Positions 1 through 6,889 of a DNA stretch of 30,262 bases are shown here, in pieces. The stretch comes from CAYSWK01 sp964434735. Lineage in GTDB: Archaea; Micrarchaeota; Micrarchaeia; Anstonellales; Bilamarchaeaceae. Within the stretch, counting starts at the first letter, position 1. Every line of letters starts with the position of its first letter. A program made the position numbers and the translations under genes. The stretch lies in NCBI GenBank assembly GCA_964434735.1, contig CAYSWK010000011.1:1-30262 (forward strand). The letters run 5' to 3'. The notes under the pieces were generated by a model. The model worked only from the letters and a program-made list of their open reading frames with translations. It made no database searches and was not told where the DNA came from.

Positions 1-170
1 TATTTTCGTATTACTTTTGCATCTTGTAATTTTCGTACTCGTTGGAGGACGGTGTTTTGGTGGGCATTTACCTTTAGTGAAAGTTCCTTGTTTGAGAGAT
101 TTCCTTCTGAGAGGAGGGCTGAGATTATTTTTATGTCAAGTTCATCTACGTCGGTCTTGTTCTTCCTCAT
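1..170 (-). CDS. Lrp/AsnC-family transcriptional regulator, N-terminal part (cut by window edge)
   Basis: Reading the minus strand from an ATG at 170 gives 56 codons without a stop before the window ends. The peptide begins MRKNKTDVDELDIKIISALL and continues with SNKELSLKVNAHQNTVLQRVRKL. This matches the N-terminal helix-turn-helix of Lrp/AsnC regulators: an LDxxDxKIxxxL first helix, then SNxELA, then TVxxRVRKLxxxGVI. The C-terminal ligand-sensing RAM domain would lie outside the window. The family binds DNA as dimers or octamers and often controls its own gene. A TATA-like sequence lies about 34 bp upstream, flanked by a direct repeat at 181-228 that could be the operator. The gene is divergent from the small gene at 289. 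Family assignment is firm; the regulated pathway is unknown. Confidence 0.85.
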   Translation of the reverse strand, partial: MRKNKTDVDELDIKIISALLSEGNLSNKELSLKVNAHQNTVLQRVRKLQDAKVIRK

Positions 171-180
171 GTACTCACAA

Positions 181-228
181 TGTTATTTTTACACAGTGGT
201 ATTTATACCTTACTGTTACTTTTACACA
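181..228. promoter_or_regulatory. 15-bp direct repeat flanking the Lrp/AsnC promoter (putative operator)
   Basis: TGTTATTTTTACACA at 181-195 and TGTTACTTTTACACA at 214-228 differ at one base and are spaced 33 bp start to start, about three helical turns. The TATA-like GGTATTTATACC at 198-209 sits between them. Same-face tandem sites around a promoter suit a multimeric Lrp/AsnC protein. Binding and autoregulation are inferred. Confidence 0.5.
198..209 (-). promoter_or_regulatory. TATA-like element of the Lrp/AsnC gene
   Basis: GGTATTTATACC is nearly palindromic and reads GGTATAAATACC on the minus strand. Its centre is about 34 bp from the start codon at 170, which predicts a leader of a few nucleotides. 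A second AT-rich element, ATAAATA at 247-253, could serve the divergent gene at 289. Confidence 0.5.
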
Positions 229-288
229 ATTAATGACCCCCCACACATAAATACCCCCTGTTTGTTAGTAGTTACATTGGTGAGTTCA

Positions 289-534
289 ATGGACAGCAAA
301 TCAACCTTTTTCGAGTTGCTCTCTGAACTTAAGAGAGCTTCAGGGAATAATGCAGTACAGCTTGTAGACAGGCTTATGTGTATTATCAGGAGCGTTGAAT
401 TGACCAGTTCAGAACGTCTTGCCGCGACGCGTTCCATCACCAAGGCAAAGCTTAACACGCTTTCAGGCCCGACTCCTGAGATGCAGCATTTTTATGCGAT
501 CGAGGAGAAAAGCCAGGAACTTTATACTCGTTAA
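289..534 (+). CDS. Small conserved-looking protein of unknown function, 81 aa
   Basis: I do not recognise this protein. It starts MDSKSTFFELLSELKRAS and is rich in predicted helix (LVDRLMCIIRSVEL, TSSERLAATRSITKAK), with no membrane segment or signal peptide. The ATG at 289 is chosen because GGTGAG lies four bases upstream, the same Shine-Dalgarno and spacing as several other genes here. The reading frame is open as far back as position 52, but that stretch overlaps the divergent Lrp/AsnC gene on the other strand and is not believable as coding. The gene shares its upstream region with the regulator and may be its target. A GC-rich hairpin follows the stop. Confidence 0.65.
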   Translation: MDSKSTFFELLSELKRASGNNAVQLVDRLMCIIRSVELTSSERLAATRSITKAKLNTLSGPTPEMQHFYAIEEKSQELYTR

Positions 535-558
535 TACAACCCTCTCTCTGTCAGTTCG

Positions 559-581
559 GGGGGCCGTAACGAGCGGCCCCC
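559..581 (+). terminator. GC-rich hairpin after the 81-aa gene
   Basis: GGGGGCCG (559-566) pairs perfectly with CGGCCCCC (574-581) around a 7-nt loop, 24 bp after the stop of the small gene and before the convergent gene ending at 653. Only a short T-poor tail follows. It could be a terminator, an RNA-processing site or an mRNA-stabilising structure. Confidence 0.5.
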
Positions 582-607
582 TTGCTATTTAACTGTTCAC
601 CTTATCG

Positions 608-632
608 TTTTCAGTTTCGAGTTTCCAGTTCT
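608..632. repeat. Degenerate GTTTCCAGTT-type repeat copy
   Basis: The sequence TTTTCAGTTTCGAGTTTCCA at 608-627, continuing GTTCTG, resembles the inverted repeat at 10083-10172 and the element inside kae1 at 26216-26233. It is non-coding, lying between two convergent genes. Relatedness is judged by eye. Confidence 0.35.
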
Positions 633-652
633 GTCGTTTGATCCTTTCGAAG

Positions 653-1396
653 TTATTCTGCAACAATATGCCTTTGTATAATTTCGTTTCGTTCCTCTTC
701 GCTAACTGCAGCGAATATTCGAATAAGGTTTGGAGTAATCTTTCCGTCCTGAGTTATTTCTTCTTCAGATGCAAACCTGCGCGCTTCTTCAACAAGTGTC
801 CGTGTCGCATATGCCCATCCTGATACATAGCAGTCATTTTCAATTTTTTCAGGAGTAGAATATATTTCGTGTTCTAACCTTAGCGCAATTTCGTTAAAAC
901 GCATATTTCTCTTAGGGTCATATAAAAACTGCCCAAACAGAGTGAGAATCTCATCCATTCTTTCCGTATGATAATGGATAAGCTCATGGAAATACTGCGC
1001 CTGAATATCAATTCCAATTGAAGCCGCGTCTTCCTTATCATTGGCTAATGCACGTATAAGGCCTTGGCCGACACTGGTCAGAGCCCCTCTTCCTGTAAGA
1101 AAGTTATCTTTTTGAAAAGGATCTGCTCGGATGGGGAATTCTTTTATTGTGAATCCAGGAACGGTTTTTCTGAAGCGTTCAACTGCAAGATAAATCTGAA
1201 GTGCAAATGCCTGTAATGCCTCTTCTGCTTCAGGAACTGGTTTTTCTTCCCGGCCTTGCGAAACAAAAAGCCCTACTTTTACATCGTTAATTTCAAAACA
1301 ATCGTGTGCAAAAAAGCGTTGCCATCGTGGATGTTGGGACGAAAGCCGTTTTGCCACTTCTGCACGGGGAACGCGCACTACCGGATTTAGGCTCAT
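653..1396 (-). CDS. HExxH metallopeptidase-like protein, 247 aa, unknown substrate
   Basis: The protein has one clear hallmark, HELIH at residues 137-141, in the context AQYFHELIHYHTERMDEI. This is the zinc-binding signature of metallopeptidases. A possible third ligand is Glu175 in the helix NEIALRLEHEIYS, which would be a gluzincin-like arrangement. There is no signal peptide or membrane helix, so a cytoplasmic enzyme is expected. I do not recognise the family beyond the motif. It lies downstream of purP on the same strand but has its own AT-rich promoter region (TTTAAA at 1427-1432, or TATACC nearer the start). A second, apparently unrelated HExxH protein is encoded at 6890-7993. A scaffold that kept the motif without peptidase activity is possible. 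Confidence 0.65.
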   Translation of the reverse strand: MSLNPVVRVPRAEVAKRLSSQHPRWQRFFAHDCFEINDVKVGLFVSQGREEKPVPEAEEALQAFALQIYLAVERFRKTVPGFTIKEFPIRADPFQKDNFLTGRGALTSVGQGLIRALANDKEDAASIGIDIQAQYFHELIHYHTERMDEILTLFGQFLYDPKRNMRFNEIALRLEHEIYSTPEKIENDCYVSGWAYATRTLVEEARRFASEEEITQDGKITPNLIRIFAAVSEEERNEIIQRHIVAE

Positions 1397-1439
1397 TGTT
1401 ATCGTGTATTATTAGGTATAATTGTGTTTAAAAAGGTAT

Positions 1440-2531
1440 TTAAGTGGTAATTTCATCCATGCGTTTTGTTTTCTGCGCTTCCTTGATTTCACGCGCAATA
1501 CGTCTTCCAAAGGAAACGCTTTCACCAAACAAGTAAGAAGAATATGGCGTAAACCTTGTTCCGGGAGACCCGGGCATGCGAAACGATACGTCAAAGCATA
1601 CAAACTCTTCTTTTCCTTCCTCAACAATCGCCCCTTGCAATGCAAACGGCCCGATAAGGCCGTTTTTGTAGGTTTTTTGGGCCGCCTCAACCATTTTCTC
1701 ACCCAACTCAAATACTTGGTCAAGCAAGCTCTCCCTGAGAGTGCACGCGATGTGCCCTACTTCAATGGTTGAAGGTTGCTTGATTTTCAACGCCTCAAGC
1801 TGCACATCTGAAGGCATGCGCAAATATCCATCTATATTCGTCTGCCTTCGTGTATCTATGCCGAGTAATTCAAGTTCCTGGTTCAAGGGCGAATAAAAGA
1901 AATTAAAATTAAAGTGCGCGCCAATAATGTATTCCTCGATTTTTGCCTTTGCAAGGTCTTCCTTGTTTATTTTCCCCTCTTTAAGGAGCGCAGAACTTTT
2001 CTCAACATACTCTTCATATGATGCGCACAGGAAAAATGCACGTTCATATGTGCGCGTTGCCTCGTTTACCTTTACGATGCAAAGCCTATCTATTTTTTTT
2101 GGATCGCTTATTGAAGCAGGACTTCGTATTTTCCCCTTTCTCATCAAATCGTACTGGTTGTTTGGCGCAGTCCTTTCTTCTGCCCGAAGTAAAAATTTAT
2201 TTCCAAATACGGGAACGTCAAACTGCTTTTCGATAGCATCATATCCACAATACACCGCCATTGAGCGGTTGGGGACAAAAACGGCGTTTCGTTTATTAAG
2301 CCAATCAATATTTTCTTTTTTTGCAAGGAGGGAGAATTTGTCAAGCATTAATATCTCATCAATAATCCCTACGCGTTCCTCGCCCCGCATGCGCGCCCTA
2401 TAATACTTTGAGTATGTTTTGTCCCTTCCTTTTTGGCACACGACGGATGTTTTGAATCCTTCGTGCTTTGCACCTTCACAAACATCAAGTGCGGAATGCG
2501 ATCCAAGTGTTGAAATGGAAATGGAGTCCAT
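1440..2531 (-). CDS. purP: 5-formaminoimidazole-4-carboxamide ribotide synthetase (PurP)
   Basis: PurP is an archaeal ATP-grasp ligase that formylates AICAR with free formate and ATP in the penultimate step of IMP synthesis, replacing the folate-dependent PurH step. The 363 residues match family length. Recognisable segments are STLGSHSALDVCEGAKHEGF at the N-terminus, KRNAVFVPNRSMAVYCGYD, FGNKFLLRAEERT, EEYIIGAHFNFNFFYSPL, and the C-terminal FVCFDVSFRMPGSPG and TPYSSYLFG, which carry the nucleotide and metal contacts. The minus-strand TATA box (TTTAAA, 2555-2560) is centred 26.5 bp upstream of the ATG, so the mRNA is probably leaderless. PurM, from the same pathway, is encoded at 13713-14720. 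Confidence 0.93.
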   Translation of the reverse strand: MDSISISTLGSHSALDVCEGAKHEGFKTSVVCQKGRDKTYSKYYRARMRGEERVGIIDEILMLDKFSLLAKKENIDWLNKRNAVFVPNRSMAVYCGYDAIEKQFDVPVFGNKFLLRAEERTAPNNQYDLMRKGKIRSPASISDPKKIDRLCIVKVNEATRTYERAFFLCASYEEYVEKSSALLKEGKINKEDLAKAKIEEYIIGAHFNFNFFYSPLNQELELLGIDTRRQTNIDGYLRMPSDVQLEALKIKQPSTIEVGHIACTLRESLLDQVFELGEKMVEAAQKTYKNGLIGPFALQGAIVEEGKEEFVCFDVSFRMPGSPGTRFTPYSSYLFGESVSFGRRIAREIKEAQKTKRMDEITT

Positions 2532-2554
2532 ATCCTAAACTCACCGTTCACTTT

Positions 2555-2560
2555 TTTAAA
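2555..2560. promoter_or_regulatory. Shared palindromic TATA box between purP and the DUF2085-like gene
   Basis: TTTAAA reads the same on both strands. Its centre is 26.5 bp from the purP start and 30.5 bp from the start at 2588. No other AT-rich box lies in the 56-bp gap, so one TBP site may serve both genes. Confidence 0.6.
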
Positions 2561-2587
2561 TCCACATACGTGTATTTCTTGAGAACC

Positions 2588-3187
2588 ATGAAATCCTTTT
2601 CATTTATTCTTATAGGCGTCCTTTTTCTTTTTATGTCAGGCATTGCCATCACCCCCCTTATCATGTTTACTCATCCAGAGCTTGGAAATGCGCTTTACCA
2701 TCCCGGATTTTCCTGGGCATGCCATCAGAAGCTTTCGCGTTCCATTTGTCTTTTCCAGGATCAAAACGGGTATTCGATATCCGATTGCACTGCACAGACA
2801 GGTACGTACATCACAAATGACCAGCGGATTGTTGCGTCAACAAAAGAGGGCGTAACCGGGTATAAGTTCCCCGTTTGCACGCGAGACATTGCCATTTATG
2901 GGTTTTTGCTTTTGGGTTCAATATATATGAAATTCTTTAAGCCAAAAGCAAACGTTCCCCCGGCGATTTGGTTTATCCTTGCGCTTATCCCTATGGGGAT
3001 CGATGGCACGCTCCAATTGATTTCCAATCTTGGCATTTCACTTCCAATCATTGGCGCGTATGAAAGCACGAATTTCATGCGTTTTTTAACAGGAGGCATT
3101 GCAGGAATCGTTGCTTCACGGTATGTTGTTCCAGTACTTGACCACCTTGAATCAAGGAATGTTAAAGGTAATGTTAATGGAAAATAG
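2588..3187 (+). CDS. DUF2085-like integral membrane protein, 199 aa
   Basis: The pattern is that of the archaeal and bacterial DUF2085 predicted membrane proteins. An N-terminal membrane segment (residues 5-26) is followed by a conserved CHQ (45-47) and R51, then CTRDIAIYG at 97-105 leading into a second segment. Two further hydrophobic stretches lie near 125-150 and 165-185. The Cys/His/Arg/Asp set is reminiscent of a metal or redox site, but the family has no established function. The start at 2588 is preferred because the upstream in-frame region overlaps purP and the TATA box lies about 30 bp before it. Its last 11 bases overlap the next small gene, suggesting translational coupling. Confidence 0.75.
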   Translation: MKSFSFILIGVLFLFMSGIAITPLIMFTHPELGNALYHPGFSWACHQKLSRSICLFQDQNGYSISDCTAQTGTYITNDQRIVASTKEGVTGYKFPVCTRDIAIYGFLLLGSIYMKFFKPKANVPPAIWFILALIPMGIDGTLQLISNLGISLPIIGAYESTNFMRFLTGGIAGIVASRYVVPVLDHLESRNVKGNVNGK

Positions 3188-3356
3188 GCTCCAAAATCTC
3201 CTTGCAGGCATTCTTCTTATCATTACGGGCACAATTGAAGCGTTGATTGCTGGCGGCCCTTGCCCATTATGTCTTGGACTTGTGGGTTCAGGCACTGCCG
3301 TAACTTATTCTGCCCTCAAATCAGGCAAACATCCCGGGAAATGTGGGAAGGCATAG
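3177..3356 (+). CDS. 59-aa membrane protein with CPLC motif, coupled to the DUF2085-like gene
   Basis: The predicted product is a short protein with a hydrophobic segment at residues 7-27, then GGPCPLCLG (Cys29, Cys32), a second moderately hydrophobic segment and a late Cys56. The start at 3177 has AAAGGT seven bases upstream. In-frame ATGs at 3159 and 3171 are alternatives. The gene overlaps the end of the upstream membrane-protein gene by 11 bp and the end of the convergent cca gene by 41 bp. I do not recognise a family. The CxxC beside a Cys/His-containing membrane partner suggests shared metal binding or redox work, which is inference. Confidence 0.6.
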   Translation: MENRLQNLLAGILLIITGTIEALIAGGPCPLCLGLVGSGTAVTYSALKSGKHPGKCGKA

Positions 3357-4554
3357 TTTCTTTTTTGAAGAATTCAAGGACTGTTTCCTTTACTGAACAG
3401 ATGCTGCGTTTTTTCCAGGCCCAAATTCTTCCTTGTGATTCCTTGAATGCGCATCCGTCATTTGCTTTTTTGAAATTTTCAACATGGGGCGGCATTGAAA
3501 GAAGCGGCCCCCTAAACCAAAAATGAGGTTCTATTGTTTGTTTTTTTGCTGTAATACATACGCGTATGGTTTCCTCATCCATGTCTGAGAATGCGCGCGC
3601 TTGCCCGAATCCGTTCAAGTCAATATATTTTATGATCTTGTCTTCAAGCCGGTGTACCTGGCCCCAAAGTATGTCGTCATTTACGGGTGTTCTTTTTGTT
3701 ATGATAATTACGGGATTTTTTATTTTCTTTATCCGTTCTTCAAATGTAGGGGGTTTTTTGAAGAATATGTTCGCATTTGGTTTTTTTAGGAATTCTTTAG
3801 CCAGCTTCATTATTTTTTTGAGGCTTTCCTCACTTACTGCAGCGGCAACATTCCTTTGCTTATCCGTAGGATCTATTACAACGAGTGGGGCATTGAATTT
3901 TTTGAGCAAGGCAGGGATTTCCTTTTGCTTATACGTTTTTTGTATTTCTATGAAAGGAGGTTTTGTTCTAAACAATCGTAGTACTCCTTTAAACGTGCCG
4001 TATTTGAGTATCAACAATTCGCATAAATACCCTGAGAATCCCTTGACTTTTATTTCAGCTCCGTATATTCCGTTTGCTTTGAAAAATTGCTTAAGCAGTA
4101 CGATTTCGTGCCTTTTATTTTCAGTCAGGTGTTTTTTTACGTATTTTACGTGCTCAGCAGACCTATCTACTGAAGAACGGAGTTCCTGGCCTTTTTTGTA
4201 TTCAAACGCAGGAACCAGGTCTATTTTGTGAGTCCCCATAAAAATTTTTATGTAGGGATGCTCAGCATAGCTTATTTGGATTTTTGCCTGTGGAAATGCT
4301 TTTTTTGCTGCACGTAATGCGTCTTTCTCAAGTGCGTCCTTGCTTTTTTCTTTGGAGTATACTACGAAAAGGTCTACGTCGTTTGAACCGCGTATGAATG
4401 TCCCCTTTGCAACCGATCCGCCTACGATTACTTTTTGGGCCGGCATTTCCGTATTGATTTTTTTTGCGAGCCCTTTTGCATACTCTTGCATTTTTTTGAC
4501 TTCAGATTTAGTGGGGATGAACTGCGTCGTCATTCGGCTCCAGGAACCATTCAT
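3316..4554 (-). CDS. cca: CCA-adding tRNA nucleotidyltransferase, archaeal class I
   Basis: This enzyme builds or repairs the 3'-terminal CCA of tRNAs from CTP and ATP without a template. The nucleotidyltransferase signature is GGSVAKGTFIRGSNDVDLFV at residues 45-64, with catalytic Asp59 and Asp61 and the third carboxylate Asp112 in KIDLVPAFEY. The middle region (EIKVKGFSGYLCELLILKYG) and the tail domain (VIDPTDKQRNVAAAVS) are typical of archaeal class I enzymes. Length is 412 aa. The ATG at 4554 is supported by a TATA box centred 24.5 bp upstream; an internal ATG at 4533 preceded by GGAG is the alternative. The 3' end overlaps the opposing 59-aa gene by 41 bp. Confidence 0.93.
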   Translation of the reverse strand: MNGSWSRMTTQFIPTKSEVKKMQEYAKGLAKKINTEMPAQKVIVGGSVAKGTFIRGSNDVDLFVVYSKEKSKDALEKDALRAAKKAFPQAKIQISYAEHPYIKIFMGTHKIDLVPAFEYKKGQELRSSVDRSAEHVKYVKKHLTENKRHEIVLLKQFFKANGIYGAEIKVKGFSGYLCELLILKYGTFKGVLRLFRTKPPFIEIQKTYKQKEIPALLKKFNAPLVVIDPTDKQRNVAAAVSEESLKKIMKLAKEFLKKPNANIFFKKPPTFEERIKKIKNPVIIITKRTPVNDDILWGQVHRLEDKIIKYIDLNGFGQARAFSDMDEETIRVCITAKKQTIEPHFWFRGPLLSMPPHVENFKKANDGCAFKESQGRIWAWKKRSICSVKETVLEFFKKETMPSHISRDVCLI

Positions 4555-4575
4555 GCTCTTACCTCAACCTTTATG

Positions 4576-4581
4576 TTTAAA
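4576..4581 (-). promoter_or_regulatory. TATA box of cca
   Basis: TTTAAA is centred 24.5 bp upstream of the cca ATG at 4554 and predicts a leaderless mRNA. Confidence 0.55.
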
Positions 4582-4624
4582 GATATGGTCGTTTCCTCTT
4601 TTTTTTGCCTCCTGACAGCAATGC

Positions 4625-4632
4625 TTTTAAAA
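4625..4632 (+). promoter_or_regulatory. TATA box of the lipoprotein gene
   Basis: TTTTAAAA is centred about 25 bp before the ATG at 4653. This placement decides the start, because an earlier in-frame ATG at 4605 lies upstream of the box. Confidence 0.6.
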
Positions 4633-4652
4633 CGCATCTGGTATTTCAAAGC

Positions 4653-6887
4653 ATGTTTTCACGCAATTTTCTTATCGGGGCGCTTATATTTTTGCTTATT
4701 GCAGGGTGCATTAGCGAAAATCGTTTTGATTCTTCTTCAAAAGACCTGCTTATTACCTCAGTTCCTTGGTCAATACCGGGCAGTTCTGATGATGTATTTG
4801 TTGCCACGTATGCGCCCGTAGTGCATGATGACGTTTCTGTTAAACGGACTGTGGTCGCTTCCGCAGTGCGTACTACCTCATTTGATTCATACCGTCAACT
4901 TTCAGATCTTGATGTAATCACCATTTCATCCCATTACACCTCATTTATTCGTTCAATTGATTCCCAAATTGCAGCGTGCGACAATTCCCTTGGATTAGTA
5001 GTCAATTGTATTGATTCAAGAACTTGTGCGGAACTTTGCAGTAAAAATTCACGTACTTGTAAGGAATTATATGATGCTGACAAGGAGTCTTTGGGTAATC
5101 AGATCTTCGCATACGTGCTCACTAAGCGTGATCTTGAATCAGCGCGTGACACATTCAAAACACTTTTACCTACTCTTCGTTCACTTGATGACCGTGAGCG
5201 CGAAGACCTTAATCGTTTATTTGGGCAAACGGTAAATGACGTTGTTGCGTTGCAGGCAAGCCCCGTATACACCTATTCTCCCTTGGCCTTATGCGCAAAC
5301 CCTGAATATGATCTTTCTTCGTTGGTTCTTGTAAGGGATCTGGTAGGTCAAACGTCCACAGAAACGGCTTACAAGTACGATGTCTTCCTTCAAGTGGATC
5401 GAGATTCATCTTCCCTTTCCCAAAAGGACATTGAGCTTAAGGAATCGTTTGTCGAAAACGAAATGAAATCTTTCAATTCGTTCCAAAAGACGGTTTTGCA
5501 ATCTGATGGTGGAAAGGACACGATTTCATTTGAACCTATAAAAGAAAAAGAAGCGATTTTGCATTATTCATTCGTTTCTTCCAGACCTCCCCAGGAGCTC
5601 TTTTCTGAATTCAATTCACCTGCCGTTCTTATCCGTACTCTTGATTTTTCGTTCCTTGACCCTTTCTTCTCAGTAGTCAAGTTATTCTTTTCACTCACAG
5701 GCAATCTTTTCCTTTCACTTGCTTTGGGATTAGGAATCATTACGGTGATTCTTCTTGTAGCCTACAATTTCGTGCAAATTATTTTCTATACGGCATTTTC
5801 CGGTTCTTTAAGCAAGAGCGCATTAACTCATTCATTTAGGAAAGCATTTGGCAGGCCACGAGTTCATTGGAAAACCGATGCTGCAGTTGCAGTCGTTCTC
5901 ATTGTTGGGGGTTTTGCGCTTGCAGTCATGTCCGCATCTCCCCTTTCTAAATTCCCGGAATTGTCCGAGTTGGTTTCCCTTATTTTGTATGCCGATCCGC
6001 TTGCATTAATTGGCAGCGTGGGTATCTTTTTTGGTATTGTCCTTGCATACCTTGCTCTTGAAAATCGCATTAAAATTACGTATCTTGAATCGTTGTATGG
6101 CCATGAGCTTAAGGCAGACCGAGACGTCATCGTTGCGCAAGTTGCAGAACTTAAATCCAGGTATTCTGAGCTTAAGGAGCTTATAGAAAAACAGACTCGT
6201 GAGAACTTTGATGTAGGTGAAGAGCACGATGTGCTTGCAACGATTTCCATTCAAAGGATAGATGAGCTTTCAAAATCTTCCGATGCTTCTGCAAAAAAAG
6301 TTATTGATGACAGTTTGCTTCGCGTTGACAGTGCCGTTCGCAGTCTTCTTGAGAAACGCAAGACTGCGGATGAAAATTGGGTTCGTTGGGGTGACCTGGT
6401 AGCAAAACAACTTTCTGAAAACGACCAAGTGTATGCTTCAAGCCTTATCCCCGTTCCTAAGTCTCTTCGTTCCTGGGCGTTAAGCAGGTATGTCAAGGAG
6501 CATCCTCATGATGCTTTGTCTTTTGAAGGGGACTTGATTCGTAAAAAAGCAACTACCTTGGATCATCAGGTTTCAACCCTCTTTGACGATGGGCTTTTGA
6601 GCGGCTTAGTTATCCTTAAGTCCGACAAAGTTATCTTCTCCCGGCTGGCAGGAGGGGCATCGGCAACTCTTGTGAATGTTTTGTCAGTCCGTTTGGTGCT
6701 TTATCTTCGTTCGTTGTTAAGGCAAATTCGTCAAACGAGCTATTCAAGTTTTGCATCTGTTGGCGAATCTACAGTGCTTGCAATCATTAAGCAGGATGCG
6801 ATTGAAAGCATTTTGTTGATTCCAAAGGATAAGTTTAAGGACGCACTTGACGAGGCAAAGCAGCTTTTGAAGAAGATAAATGTCTGA
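4653..6887 (+). CDS. Lipoprotein-anchored multi-span membrane protein with coiled coil and roadblock/LC7-like C-terminus
   Basis: No whole-length family is recognised. The 744-aa product starts with a signal peptide ending in a lipobox (LIAGC, Cys19). An extracytoplasmic domain follows (about 20-340) with several cysteines between 109 and 137. Three hydrophobic segments lie near 352-376, 409-428 and 440-468. Charged heptad-like helices run from about 485 to 570. By topology the C-terminal part should be cytoplasmic. Residues 636-742 alternate as strand (GLVILKSDKVIFSRLA), long helix, two strands (ESTVLAIIKQ, ESILLIPKD) and helix (KDALDEAKQLLKKI), the order expected of roadblock/LC7 domains that bind small GTPases. 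The domain call is inferred from pattern alone. The start is set by the TATA box at 4625. The gene converges on the next with a 2-bp gap. Confidence 0.6.
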   Translation: MFSRNFLIGALIFLLIAGCISENRFDSSSKDLLITSVPWSIPGSSDDVFVATYAPVVHDDVSVKRTVVASAVRTTSFDSYRQLSDLDVITISSHYTSFIRSIDSQIAACDNSLGLVVNCIDSRTCAELCSKNSRTCKELYDADKESLGNQIFAYVLTKRDLESARDTFKTLLPTLRSLDDREREDLNRLFGQTVNDVVALQASPVYTYSPLALCANPEYDLSSLVLVRDLVGQTSTETAYKYDVFLQVDRDSSSLSQKDIELKESFVENEMKSFNSFQKTVLQSDGGKDTISFEPIKEKEAILHYSFVSSRPPQELFSEFNSPAVLIRTLDFSFLDPFFSVVKLFFSLTGNLFLSLALGLGIITVILLVAYNFVQIIFYTAFSGSLSKSALTHSFRKAFGRPRVHWKTDAAVAVVLIVGGFALAVMSASPLSKFPELSELVSLILYADPLALIGSVGIFFGIVLAYLALENRIKITYLESLYGHELKADRDVIVAQVAELKSRYSELKELIEKQTRENFDVGEEHDVLATISIQRIDELSKSSDASAKKVIDDSLLRVDSAVRSLLEKRKTADENWVRWGDLVAKQLSENDQVYASSLIPVPKSLRSWALSRYVKEHPHDALSFEGDLIRKKATTLDHQVSTLFDDGLLSGLVILKSDKVIFSRLAGGASATLVNVLSVRLVLYLRSLLRQIRQTSYSSFASVGESTVLAIIKQDAIESILLIPKDKFKDALDEAKQLLKKINV

Positions 6888-6889
6888 CC

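Noticed and set aside
52..288. Upstream extension of the 81-aa gene to an ATG at 52
   Set aside because: This stretch is antisense to a convincing Lrp/AsnC helix-turn-helix and contains promoter-like sequence; the peptide looks random and hydrophobic.
3566..4231. 221-codon plus-strand open frame opposite cca
   Set aside because: The minus strand encodes a well-conserved CCA-adding enzyme with catalytic residues; the antisense frame is a low-complexity Phe/Ser-rich shadow.
4605..4652. Earlier ATG of the lipoprotein gene giving MPPDSN...
   Set aside because: The TATA box at 4625-4632 lies downstream of that ATG, and the later start begins directly with a lipoprotein signal peptide.
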